From positions 1 through 9,609 of the forward strand of contig JAFARM010000182.1 of the NCBI GenBank assembly GCA_019245455.1: 9,609 nt of DNA. Reading direction: 5' to 3'. The notes below the pieces were generated by a model, which was given only the letters and a program-made list of their open reading frames with translations, had not been told where the DNA came from and ran no database searches. Below are positions 1 to 6,231 of the stretch, piece after piece (the first letter of the stretch is position 1; each line of letters opens with the position of its first letter). The stretch comes from Sphingomonadaceae bacterium. Its GTDB lineage: Bacteria > Pseudomonadota > Alphaproteobacteria > Sphingomonadales > Sphingomonadaceae. The translations under genes were made by a program, and so were the position numbers.

Positions 1-2
1 CC

Positions 3-578
3 GCGCCGGCGAAGCCCGCCGCCGACGCCGTCCCGCCGCCCGCGCCCGGCACCGTCCGCGTCCGCATGGTCACCGCCGCCGGCACCATCCTGATCGACCT
101 CGACCGCGCCCACGCGCCGGTCACCACGGCGAACTTCCTGAAGTACGTCGACCAGCACCGCTTCGACGGCACGACCTTCTACCGCGCCGATGTCGTCGAC
201 AAGCCGACCGGACTCGGCCTCGTCCAGGGCGGCACGCGCGGCGACCCGAAGCGGACCCTGCCGCCGATCGCCCACGAGCCGACGACCAAGACCGGCCTCG
301 CCCATGGGCAGGGGACGATCTCGATGGCGCGCGCCGCACCAGGATCGGCGCGCGGCGACTTCTTCATCACGACGGGACCGCTGTCGTCGCTCGACGCGCA
401 CCCTCAGGAGGCGGGCGACAACGCCGGCTATGCCGCCTTCGGCCAGGTCGCCGCCGGCATGGACGTGGTGAACCGCATCCTCCTGTCGCCGACCGGCCCC
501 GGCGGCGAGGGGGCGATGCGCGGCCAGATCCTGGCCAAGCCGGTCAAGATCGTGACGGTGACCCGCGCGGCGAAGTGA
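3..578 (+). CDS. Cyclophilin-type peptidyl-prolyl cis-trans isomerase, 5'-truncated by the window edge
   Basis: Likely catalyses cis-trans isomerisation of prolyl bonds in exported proteins. The reading frame is open from base 3, and the first in-frame ATG (66) lies inside a conserved beta strand (VRVRMVTAAGTILIDL). The true start, and probably a signal peptide, is therefore upstream of the window. The visible N-terminal stretch (AKPAADAVPPPAPG) is an Ala/Pro linker typical of a mature periplasmic N-terminus. Numbering from the ATG at 66, cyclophilin landmarks are FDGTTFYRAD (33-42, with the arginine in the catalytic-Arg position), the QGG motif (54-56), GTISMAR (about 83-89), SARGDFFITTG (about 94-104) and GYAAFGQV near the C-terminus. 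Several positions differ from the canonical FHRxIxGFMIQGGD and NTNGSQFFI motifs, so catalytic strength is uncertain. The gene ends 6 bp from the convergent hydrolase gene, with no visible terminator between them. Confidence 0.88.
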   Translation, partial: APAKPAADAVPPPAPGTVRVRMVTAAGTILIDLDRAHAPVTTANFLKYVDQHRFDGTTFYRADVVDKPTGLGLVQGGTRGDPKRTLPPIAHEPTTKTGLAHGQGTISMARAAPGSARGDFFITTGPLSSLDAHPQEAGDNAGYAAFGQVAAGMDVVNRILLSPTGPGGEGAMRGQILAKPVKIVTVTRAAK

Positions 579-584
579 TTGCCC

Positions 585-1529
585 CTACGGCAGCGCGCTG
601 ACGAACCCCGCCACCGCCTCGACCAGCCCGTCGGCGAGCGGCAGCGACGGGTCGGCATAGGTCGCCAGGTTCGCCGCGCGGTCGGCGGCCGCGGCCTTCA
701 GCACGTGGTTCATGCCGGGGATCAGCACCAGCCGCGCCCCCGGCTTCGCCGCCGCCAGCCGGCGGGCGTCGCCCTCGCCGACCTGCAGGTCGGTCGTGCC
801 CTGGACGACGAGCAGCGGCACCGTCAGCTTCGCCGCCTCGGCCCCCGGGTCGATCGGCAGCCACGAGATCAGGTACGGCTGCACGCTCGGGCGAAACAGC
901 GCGGCGAGCGCGGCTGGCGGGTCGGCGACGGTGTGACCGGCCGCGAGGCTGCTAAGCGTCGCCTCGGCAGGGGCGCGCAGCTCGGGCGGCAGCGCGGTCT
1001 GGAACTGGCGGCGCAGCACCGCCGCCGCCGGCTCGCCCGCCCCCTCCAGCGTGATGACGCCCGCGACCGCCGTCCCTTGCGCCGCCATCGTCGCGATCAG
1101 CGCGCCCTCGCTGTGGCCGGCGAGGACCACCCGCGTCACACGCGGCTCGGCGGCGAGGCGGACGGTCCACGCGCGGGCGTCGGCGACATAGGTCGAGAAA
1201 CGAAGGCTGCCCTCGTCGAGGCCCGAGACGGCGCTCGCGCCGATACCGCGCTTGTCGAAGCGCAGCGAGGCGATGCCGCGCGCCGCCAACCCTTCGGCAA
1301 GCCGCTTCAGGCTGTCGTTCGTCAACACCTGCGCGCCGACGCGGCTGTTGCCGTCGCGGTCGGTCGGCCCCGAGCCGGCGACGAGGACGACGCCCGGCAC
1401 CCGCGCCGCGCCGGCGGGGAGCAGCAGCGTGCCGTGGAGCGTCACCGCGCCGTTGGCGATCTCCACCTCGCGCGCCGCCGGCGCTCCGGCCGCGAGGGCG
1501 GCGGCGGCGGCGATCAACAGGCTGGCCAT
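585..1529 (-). CDS. Exported alpha/beta-hydrolase (esterase/lipase-like), 314 aa
   Basis: A serine hydrolase of the alpha/beta fold, probably acting on ester substrates outside the cytoplasm; the substrate cannot be inferred. Residues 1-19 form an Ala-rich signal peptide (MASLLIAAAAALAAGAPAA). The oxyanion region is GSGPTDRDGN (52-61), the nucleophile elbow is G-H-S-E-G with Ser140, and the likely acid and base are Asp247 (in GTTDLQV) and His275 (in GMNHVLK). This catalytic triad has normal spacing. The segment FDKRGIGAS (91-99) matches the conserved strand/turn of this subgroup. The ATG at 1529 is preceded by a purine-rich site (GAGGAA, about 6 nt upstream). It lies tail to tail with the prolyl isomerase gene and head to head with the amidase gene. 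The length is normal for a single-domain member. The family call is firm; the specific activity is unknown. Confidence 0.9.
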   Translation of the reverse strand: MASLLIAAAAALAAGAPAAREVEIANGAVTLHGTLLLPAGAARVPGVVLVAGSGPTDRDGNSRVGAQVLTNDSLKRLAEGLAARGIASLRFDKRGIGASAVSGLDEGSLRFSTYVADARAWTVRLAAEPRVTRVVLAGHSEGALIATMAAQGTAVAGVITLEGAGEPAAAVLRRQFQTALPPELRAPAEATLSSLAAGHTVADPPAALAALFRPSVQPYLISWLPIDPGAEAAKLTVPLLVVQGTTDLQVGEGDARRLAAAKPGARLVLIPGMNHVLKAAAADRAANLATYADPSLPLADGLVEAVAGFVSALP

Positions 1530-1650
1530 TGTGCTTCCTCTCGCTCGGGCGCGCTAGGCCCGCCCGCTGGCGGCGTCAACGCCATCGCGCGTTGCACGAT
1601 ACGCCGTCGCGGGGCACAACCAGCGCGATCGTTGACGGGAGGAGAGGCAG
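1530..1650. promoter_or_regulatory. Divergent intergenic region between hydrolase (-) and amidase (+)
   Basis: This 121-bp gap must carry the start signals of both neighbouring genes. A near-palindrome, GGCGT-CA-ACGCC (1572-1583), sits roughly mid-gap. It overlaps a minus-strand TTGACG (1574-1579) that could be a -35 box for the hydrolase, but the hexamer 17 bp further on (TAGCGC) is a poor -10. On the plus strand TTGCAC with a 17-bp spacer to CACAAC is an equally weak candidate. I see no convincing promoter, which is common in GC-rich alphaproteobacteria. The palindrome could be a small operator, but its length is compatible with chance. Confidence 0.3.
1637..1647 (+). promoter_or_regulatory. 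Strong Shine-Dalgarno of the amidase gene
   Basis: GGGAGGAGAGG precedes the GTG at 1651. The GGAGG core at 1638-1642 is 8 nt from the start codon, which fixes this GTG as the start. The protein read from there begins with a complete twin-arginine signal, which supports the same choice. Confidence 0.75.
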
Positions 1651-3120
1651 GTGCCGACGCGGCGGAGCTTCCTTGAGGCCGGGGCCGCGCTGGCGGTGCT
1701 CGCCCCCCTGACCGGCGTCGATGCCCGCAAGCGGCCGCCGCGCGACGCCGTCGCCGCTGCCCGCGCGCTCGATCGTGAGAAGACGACGCCGCTGGCACAG
1801 GTCGAGGCGGCGATCGCCCGGCTGGGCCGCGTCAACGGGTTGATCAACGCCGTCGCGTTCCCCAACTTCGACCGGGCCCGCGTCATCGCCGGGTCGACAC
1901 CGGGGCCGAGCGGACCGCTGGCCGGCGTCCCGACGCTGATCAAGGACAATATCGAACAGGCCGGCCTGCCGTGGACCAGCGGCAGCCGCGTCTTCAAGGG
2001 ACGCGTCGGCGTCACCGACAGCCCGGCGGCGGCGGCGATCGCGCGCGCCGGCCTGGTTTCGATCGGCCGGTCGACGCTGCCCGAGTTCGCCCTGCTGCCG
2101 ACCACCGAGAGCCTGCTGACGGGGCCGACGCGCAATCCGTGGGACCTGTCGCGCTCGGCCGGCGGGTCGAGCGGCGGCTCGGCGGCGGCGGTGGCCGCCG
2201 GCGTCGTCACCATCGCCCACGGCAACGACGGCGGCGGCTCGATCCGCATCCCGGCGTCGTGCTGCGGCCTCGTCGGGCTGAAGCCGAGCCGCGCGCGCAT
2301 GATCGGCGACACCGGCCGCGCCGTCACCGACTTCGCCGTCCAAGGCTGCCTCAGCCGTACCGTCCGCGACACCGCCGCCTGGCTGGCGGCAATGGAGCGC
2401 CCCGACGCGCCTTATCCGCCGGTGGGACTCGTCACCGGGCCGACGGGACGCCGGCTGCGGATCGGCCTCGCCCGGGCGTCGGCCCTGGGCCGCGAGCCCG
2501 ATGCCGAGGTCGCCGCCGCCTTCGACCGTGCCGCGCGCCGGCTGAAGAAGCATGGCCATCGCCTGGTCGACGCCCGGCCGGCGTTCGATGGCCCGGCGGT
2601 CGCCGCGGCGTTCGCCACCCTGTGGAGCGTCGGCGCGGCAGCCCGGGTCAAGGCCGCCGCCGACGCGGTCGGCTTCGCGCCGATGCACGACCTGGTCGAG
2701 CCGCTGACCCTGAGCTGGGGCGAGGCGGGCGCGCGCGTGACCGCGGCGGACAGAGCACGCGCGGTCGCAACCCTGCAACTGCTCGAACGCCAATACGCGG
2801 CGCAGTTCGAGCAGTACGACGTGCTGATGACGCCGGTGCTCGCGTCGCTGCCGGTGCCGATCGGCGCGCTGTCGGGGACGCGGAGCTATGACGCGCTCGC
2901 GCCCGTCCTGGAACGCTACGTTGCCTATACGCCGGTCGAGAACGCCGCCGGCGCGTGCGCCATCGCCCTGCCGATGACGATGCACGGCGCGCTGCCGGTG
3001 GGGATGCAGTTCACCGCGGCCGCCGGCAATGAGCGGCGGCTGCTTGAACTCGCTTATGCGCTCGAGCGCGACATCGACTGGCACCAGCGGCGGCCGCCGG
3101 TCTGGGCGCGGACGGCGTGA
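1651..3120 (+). CDS. Amidase signature family enzyme with Tat signal, 489 aa
   Basis: Hydrolyses a carboxamide bond using the Ser-cisSer-Lys triad of the amidase signature family; the substrate cannot be assigned. Key residues are Lys98 in GVPTLIKDNI, the glycine/serine-rich loop GGSSGGS (171-177) with Ser173 as the cis-serine, and nucleophile Ser197 in DGGGSIRIPAS. The 24-residue spacing between the two serines fits known family members. The N-terminus TRRSFLEAGAALAVLAPL is a clear twin-arginine motif (T-R-R-x-F-L) followed by a hydrophobic stretch and an Ala-x-Ala-like site (VDA), so the enzyme is probably exported folded. The GTG start has a strong ribosome-binding site. It is not GatA: there is no gatC/gatB context, and GatA is cytoplasmic. 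Its stop overlaps the start of aat by 4 bp (GTGA), so the two genes are probably co-transcribed and translationally coupled although their roles look unrelated. Confidence 0.92.
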   Translation: MPTRRSFLEAGAALAVLAPLTGVDARKRPPRDAVAAARALDREKTTPLAQVEAAIARLGRVNGLINAVAFPNFDRARVIAGSTPGPSGPLAGVPTLIKDNIEQAGLPWTSGSRVFKGRVGVTDSPAAAAIARAGLVSIGRSTLPEFALLPTTESLLTGPTRNPWDLSRSAGGSSGGSAAAVAAGVVTIAHGNDGGGSIRIPASCCGLVGLKPSRARMIGDTGRAVTDFAVQGCLSRTVRDTAAWLAAMERPDAPYPPVGLVTGPTGRRLRIGLARASALGREPDAEVAAAFDRAARRLKKHGHRLVDARPAFDGPAVAAAFATLWSVGAAARVKAAADAVGFAPMHDLVEPLTLSWGEAGARVTAADRARAVATLQLLERQYAAQFEQYDVLMTPVLASLPVPIGALSGTRSYDALAPVLERYVAYTPVENAAGACAIALPMTMHGALPVGMQFTAAAGNERRLLELAYALERDIDWHQRRPPVWARTA

Positions 3121-3821
3121 CGCGCCGCCTCGACCCCGAGATGCTGCTGCGCGCCTATGCCCTGGGCGTCTTCCCGATGGCCGACAGTGCCGCGACGCCC
3201 GACGTCTTCTGGGTCGAGCCGCAGCAGCGCGGCATCCTGCCCTTGAACGCGTTCCACCTGCCGCAGCGGCTAGCGCGCGTACTCCGGTCGGAGAAGTTCG
3301 TGCTGACCGCCGATCGCGCCTTCGACCGGGTGATGGCGGGGTGCGCCGAGGCGCGCGCCGACCGGACCGAGACCTGGATCAACGGCACGATCATCGACGC
3401 CTATCGTGCCCTCCACGCCCGCGGCAGCGCCCATTCGGTCGAGGTGTGGCACGGCGACGCGCTGGTCGGCGGGCTGTACGGGGTCAAGCTCGGGGCCGCC
3501 TTCTTCGGCGAGAGTATGTTCACCCGGATGACCGACGCGTCGAAGTGCGCGCTCGCCGCGCTCGTCGCGCGCTTACGCGTCGGCCGCTTCCGCCTGCTCG
3601 ACACGCAGTTCCTGACCGACCACCTCGCCCGCTTCGGTGCCGTCGAGGTGCCGCGCGCGCGCTACAAGGGCTTGCTGGCGGGTGCCTTGTCGGCGTCGGG
3701 CGACTTCGCCGCCTTCGACTGGGACGCCTTCGACGCGCCCTGGGCGGCGCGGCCGGCGACGACGGTATCGGGGCCGGTTTCGGGGAAGCGCATCGTGCAG
3801 CTCCTGACCCAGACGTCGTAG
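3117..3821 (+). CDS. aat: Leucyl/phenylalanyl-tRNA-protein transferase, 234 aa
   Basis: Transfers Leu or Phe from aminoacyl-tRNA to the N-terminal Lys or Arg of proteins, marking them for ClpS/ClpAP degradation (bacterial N-degron pathway); cytoplasmic. Family landmarks in order are LLRAYALGVFPMAD (10-23), FWVEPQQRGILPL (31-43), ETWI (85-88), HSVEVWHGDALVGGLYGV (106-123), the signature AAFFGESMFTRMTDASK (127-143), and LLDTQFLTDHLARFGAVEVPR (160-180). The length matches the usual 220-240 aa. The GTG start overlaps the amidase stop (GTGA, 3117-3120) and has no strong Shine-Dalgarno of its own, consistent with coupling. An ATG at 3141 is an alternative start but would remove only eight residues. 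The C-terminal 53 codons, including the ending GKRIVQLLTQTS, are antisense to the end of the DUF2155 gene. Confidence 0.96.
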   Translation: MTRRLDPEMLLRAYALGVFPMADSAATPDVFWVEPQQRGILPLNAFHLPQRLARVLRSEKFVLTADRAFDRVMAGCAEARADRTETWINGTIIDAYRALHARGSAHSVEVWHGDALVGGLYGVKLGAAFFGESMFTRMTDASKCALAALVARLRVGRFRLLDTQFLTDHLARFGAVEVPRARYKGLLAGALSASGDFAAFDWDAFDAPWAARPATTVSGPVSGKRIVQLLTQTS

Positions 3822-4210
3822 AGCGGGTGTTCGAGCGGGTTGAGCGACGGGCTTTCGGCGAACATCCAGCCGGAGAAGACTCGACGCGTCCGCGCCGCCG
3901 CACGTCGGACCTCGATCGGGGTGTCGTCGATTTGCAGATAGGCGGCGGTCTGCCGCGCCTCCCACGGCGGGGTCGTCTCGCAGGCGCGGACGCGAACCGA
4001 CAGGGTGGCGAAGCGCACCGTGTCGCCGGGATGCGCCGTGAACGCCTGCGTCACGCCGGTGCGCTTGTTGAGCGCGGCGAGCGTGACCACCCGCTCCGCC
4101 ATCGGGGTAACGCGTTCAACGGCTTGCGGCGGCGGCGTGACCTCCCGCATCCGCGAACTGGTCACGGGGGGTGTCACGGCAGCCGCCGCCGCAGCGGCGA
4201 GAACGATCAC
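3662..4210 (-). CDS. DUF2155 domain-containing exported protein, 182 aa
   Basis: A conserved alphaproteobacterial protein of unknown function. Residues 1-12 (VIVLAAAAAAAV, with the start codon read as Met) form a short hydrophobic, Ala-rich leader, so export is likely. The DUF2155 core runs from LNKRTG (47-52), through VRVRACETTPP (72-82) and AAYLQIDD (89-96), to the most typical block FSGWMFAESPSLNPLEHPLYDVWVRSC (112-138, named in two parts here: FSGWMFAESPSLNPLEHP and LYDVWVRSC). Cys77 and Cys138 could form a disulfide. The tail 142-182 is low-complexity, rich in Ala/Ser/Lys, and lies entirely antisense to aat. The GTG start at 4210 overlaps the mlaD stop (GTGA, 4207-4210), indicating coupling. 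Position as last gene of the envelope/complex I run suggests an envelope role, but this is only inference. Confidence 0.88.
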   Translation of the reverse strand: MIVLAAAAAAAVTPPVTSSRMREVTPPPQAVERVTPMAERVVTLAALNKRTGVTQAFTAHPGDTVRFATLSVRVRACETTPPWEARQTAAYLQIDDTPIEVRRAAARTRRVFSGWMFAESPSLNPLEHPLYDVWVRSCTMRFPETGPDTVVAGRAAQGASKASQSKAAKSPDADKAPASKPL

Positions 4211-4713
4211 TGCGCCGGTGCCGCTGCGGTTTTCGTTGCCGCCGTGTCAGAGGTCGACGACGAGCCGCTGCGGTTAATGAAGCTGCCCATCAGGCTCATC
4301 AGGTCCTGCGCCCCCTGGGTCTCGCCGATCTCGCCGCCGGGGCGCAGCATGGTCGTGTCGCCACCCGGGCTGAGCGAGATGAACGAACCACCCAGGATAC
4401 CTTCGGACGTGATCGCCGCGCTCGAATCGGTCGGGAAGCGGACGTCGCCGCTGATCCGGAGCTGCAGCACCGCCTGGAACGTCTTGGGATCGAGACGTTC
4501 GGTCTCGACCTTGCCGATCCGGATGCCGGAGGTGCGGACGTCGGTTCCAACCGTGACCCCGGTCGCATTGGGGAAGCGCGCCGTCAGCAGGTATCCGCCC
4601 GCAGCGCCGCTGGACGTCTGCGCGTAGGCCGAGCCGACGAACCACACCGCGACGACGACGACGACAAGGCCGACCAGCGCCTCGATGACGTTGTCCTTCA
4701 ACAGGTTACGCAT
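4207..4713 (-). CDS. mlaD: MlaD-like MCE family lipid-transport protein, 168 aa
   Basis: A membrane-anchored MCE protein, the periplasmic substrate-binding subunit type of the Mla phospholipid-transport system that maintains outer-membrane lipid asymmetry. The N-terminus is RNLLKDN followed by one transmembrane helix (about 9-29, ALVGLVVVVVAVWFVGSAYA). The MCE domain covers about 40-130, with GVTVGTDVRTSGIRIGKVE (52-70) and ITSEGILGGSFISLSPGG (101-118). A short Ser/Thr/Ala-rich tail follows. I start at the ATG at 4713, which gives the family-typical N-terminus and an 8-bp overlap (ATGCGTAA) with the upstream gene's stop. An ATG at 4731 would add only MRRGRR. No mlaE, mlaF, mlaB or mlaC lies in the window, so partners must be encoded elsewhere. 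The stop overlaps the DUF2155 start by 4 bp. Confidence 0.92.
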   Translation of the reverse strand: MRNLLKDNVIEALVGLVVVVVAVWFVGSAYAQTSSGAAGGYLLTARFPNATGVTVGTDVRTSGIRIGKVETERLDPKTFQAVLQLRISGDVRFPTDSSAAITSEGILGGSFISLSPGGDTTMLRPGGEIGETQGAQDLMSLMGSFINRSGSSSTSDTAATKTAAAPAQ

Positions 4714-5083
4714 CCGGCGTCCACGCCTCATAGTCGCCGGTGGTCTTCGCCCGCGTCGCCGCGACGGCGAGGCTGCCCGAGGGACGGTGCGCCGCCGGTG
4801 TGCCGGTCGGGTTCGGCACCCACGGCTTTTCCCACACGCGCGGTTTCAGCGGTAGGCGGTCGGGGGTCGCGTCGACGGTGCGGCGCAGCCACAGCTGCCA
4901 TTCGGGCGGAACCCGGCTCGCTTCGGGCTCGCCGTTGTAGATCACCCAGCGGCGGCCGCGCTTCGATTCGAAATAGACGTTGCCATAGCCGTCGCGGCCG
5001 ACCTCGCGGCCGGTTCGCCAGCTGGTCAGGCGCGTGCCGAGCCCCGGACCGTGCCACCACGTGAAGATCGAGCCCAGAGCCAT
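4706..5083 (-). CDS. NDUFA12-like accessory subunit of NADH:ubiquinone oxidoreductase, 125 aa
   Basis: Homologous to the mitochondrial complex I accessory subunit NDUFA12 (B17.2), which alphaproteobacterial complex I also carries; it is expected at the junction of peripheral and membrane arms on the cytoplasmic side. The diagnostic pattern is FTWWHGPGLGTRLTSWRTG (7-25), GRDGYGNVYFES (29-40), RRWVIYNGEPEASRVPPEW (44-62) and LWLRRTVDATP (64-74), followed by a Trp/Pro-rich stretch (PRVWEKPWVPNPTG). There is no signal peptide or membrane segment. The ATG at 5083 has AAGG about 9 nt upstream. It is 51 bp after the DUF192 gene, with a GC-rich hairpin in between, and overlaps mlaD by 8 bp. The nuo core genes are not in the window; location away from nuo is usual for this subunit. 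Confidence 0.93.
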   Translation of the reverse strand: MALGSIFTWWHGPGLGTRLTSWRTGREVGRDGYGNVYFESKRGRRWVIYNGEPEASRVPPEWQLWLRRTVDATPDRLPLKPRVWEKPWVPNPTGTPAAHRPSGSLAVAATRAKTTGDYEAWTPDA

Positions 5084-5105
5084 GGCTTCGCCTTTGCCTC
5101 GAAAC

Positions 5106-5133
5106 CGCCGCCGGGCGCAACCCTCCGGCGGCG
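5106..5133 (-). other. Perfect 9-bp GC hairpin between DUF192 and NDUFA12 genes
   Basis: CGCCGCCGG (5106-5114) and CCGGCGGCG (5125-5133) are perfect inverted repeats with a 10-nt loop, lying one base after the DUF192 stop. No T-run follows on the minus strand, only GTTTCG, so it is not a canonical intrinsic terminator. It may protect the upstream mRNA end or attenuate read-through into the NDUFA12 gene. Confidence 0.5.
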
Positions 5134-5134
5134 C

Positions 5135-5605
5135 TCAGTCGGCGGTATAGTCGACCAGATCGCCCGGCTGCAGCCCGATGCGGGCCGCCTCGCCGGCGTT
5201 GAGCTCGAGCACCGCTGCCGTCGGACCGCCCGCAGGGATGTCGGCCTTGCTGAACGGCACCGCGTTTGCCGCGATGCGGCGCACCCGGTGATCGGGCGCG
5301 ATGAAGATGATGTCCAGGGGAAGGTAGGTTCCCTCCATCCAGAACGAGACATCATGCGGCGGCGCCGCGACCGGGAACAGCATCCCGTGGCCACGGCCCA
5401 TGACCTTGCGCAGCATCAGTCCGCGCGCCTGCTCGACCGTCGTCTTAGCGACCTCGACCGTGTACCGGTGCGGTTTGCCCTTGCTCGTCAGCGTCAGCGA
5501 GATGGTCGGCAACGGCGGATTGGCGACGAGCGGCTCGTCGGCAACCGATATGGTTGCCCATCCCATCGCCACGACCACCAGTGCGGCCCGTCTCCATCCC
5601 ATCAT
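5135..5605 (-). CDS. DUF192 family exported protein, 156 aa
   Basis: A member of the DUF192 (UPF0127) family, small secreted beta-rich proteins of unknown function. Residues 1-22 (MMGWRRAALVVVAMGWATIS then VA) form a signal peptide with likely cleavage before DEP. The DUF192 core follows: VEVAKTTVEQARGLMLR (50-66), GMLFPVAAPPHDVSFWMEGT (74-93), LPLDIIFIAPDHRV (95-108), AVLELNAGEAARIGLQPGDLV (131-151). The W-M-x-x-T-x-x-P-L-D pattern is the family hallmark. I start at the ATG at 5605, preceded by GAAGG about 5 nt upstream; an adjacent ATG at 5602 is possible. The same frame stays open far upstream, but that extension lies opposite the cold-shock gene and lacks the signal peptide at its N-terminus, so it is not used. 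The gene lies 14 bp after the cold-shock gene, implying co-transcription. Confidence 0.9.
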   Translation of the reverse strand: MMGWRRAALVVVAMGWATISVADEPLVANPPLPTISLTLTSKGKPHRYTVEVAKTTVEQARGLMLRKVMGRGHGMLFPVAAPPHDVSFWMEGTYLPLDIIFIAPDHRVRRIAANAVPFSKADIPAGGPTAAVLELNAGEAARIGLQPGDLVDYTAD

Positions 5606-5619
5606 GTCGCCTTCGCGCC

Positions 5620-6210
5620 TCAGACTGTCCGCACCTGCGTACCAACTTCGAGCGCGACCGCAAGCGGGCCCTTGTGTCCCTCCGCAACGCGCGCCCGCAG
5701 CAATTGCCCGGGATCGAGTTCGGACAAACCTGCGCGCCGAACCGTCTCCATATGCACGAAGATATCCTGATCGACGCCACCGCGAACGACGAAGCCATAA
5801 CCCTTGAGCCGATTGAACCACTTGACCGTCACAGGCTCGAACGGGCCAGCCTCCTCCAGCAAGCGGTCGGGATCGGCGCGGCCGGCGGCGCGAAGCACGG
5901 CAAGTTCCGGGTCCGGTCCCACCGCCGTCGACAGGTCGAGATCGATAATCGTCCGGACCTGCCGCCCGCGCGGCCGCTGCACGGTATCGCACGTCAAGCG
6001 CGCGCCCTCCGGGAGCGTCCGTCGCGCGACATCGCGCAATACCGAGAAATGGATCAGCACATCCCCGCCGCCGTCATCGGCGACAAGGAAGCCATAGCCG
6101 CGCACGGCGTCAAACCATTTGACGGAACCCGATAGACGGACGATCGGTTCGGTTGCGTCCGGGTCGGCCACCATGTCTGCCGCTACCGACACAACCGCAG
6201 GCTCGAGCAC
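5620..6210 (-). CDS. Two-domain cold-shock protein, 196 aa
   Basis: Binds single-stranded nucleic acid through two cold-shock (OB-fold) domains and probably acts as an RNA chaperone or translation regulator in the cytoplasm. Domain 1 (about 27-92) has SVKWFDAVRGYGFLVADDGG with RNP1-like RGYGFL (37-42) and RNP2-like VLIHF (51-55). Domain 2 (about 127-190) has VTVKWFNRLKGYGFVV with RNP1 KGYGFVV (136-142) and RNP2 DIFVHM (149-154). The acidic linker (about 93-125) joins them. Single-domain CspA proteins are about 70 aa; this tandem form is seen in alphaproteobacteria. The GTG start at 6210 is preceded by GGGGGA with 6-nt spacing. An in-frame ATG at 6174 is an alternative and would still leave both domains intact. 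It is first in the minus-strand run and divergent from coxG. Its leader contains unusual inverted repeats. Confidence 0.92.
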   Translation of the reverse strand: MLEPAVVSVAADMVADPDATEPIVRLSGSVKWFDAVRGYGFLVADDGGGDVLIHFSVLRDVARRTLPEGARLTCDTVQRPRGRQVRTIIDLDLSTAVGPDPELAVLRAAGRADPDRLLEEAGPFEPVTVKWFNRLKGYGFVVRGGVDQDIFVHMETVRRAGLSELDPGQLLRARVAEGHKGPLAVALEVGTQVRTV

Positions 6211-6216
6211 GCGGCA

Positions 6217-6222
6217 TCCCCC
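6217..6222 (-). promoter_or_regulatory. Shine-Dalgarno of the cold-shock gene, within an inverted repeat
   Basis: GGGGGA lies 6 nt before the GTG at 6210 and supports that start. It is embedded in ATTGGGGGA (6217-6225 on the minus strand), which is perfectly complementary to TCCCCCAAT further upstream in the same direction (6262-6270). If both lie in one transcript, the site could be sequestered. Confidence 0.5.
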
Positions 6223-6231
6223 AATGCAAGC

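Noticed and set aside
579..584. Possible terminator between the convergent prolyl isomerase and hydrolase genes
   Set aside because: Only six bases separate the two stops, and I found no stem with a T-run in the flanking coding ends.
579..1676. 365-codon open frame on the plus strand opposite the alpha/beta hydrolase
   Set aside because: The composition is that of an antisense shadow (Arg, His, Gln, Gly), and the minus strand has the intact catalytic triad and a signal peptide.
1576..3084. 502-codon open frame on the minus strand opposite the amidase
   Set aside because: It is a GC-driven shadow: Arg/Gly/Ala/His-rich with no motifs, while the plus strand carries a complete amidase with catalytic residues and a Tat signal.
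3029..4627. 532-codon open frame on the plus strand across aat, DUF2155 and mlaD
   Set aside because: It is Arg-rich low-complexity sequence with no family features, and three recognisable genes occupy the same bases in other frames.
5606..5992. N-terminal extension of the DUF192 reading frame into the cold-shock gene
   Set aside because: The extension is Arg/Gly-rich, precedes rather than contains the signal peptide, and overlaps both cold-shock domains. The start at 5605 has its own ribosome-binding site.
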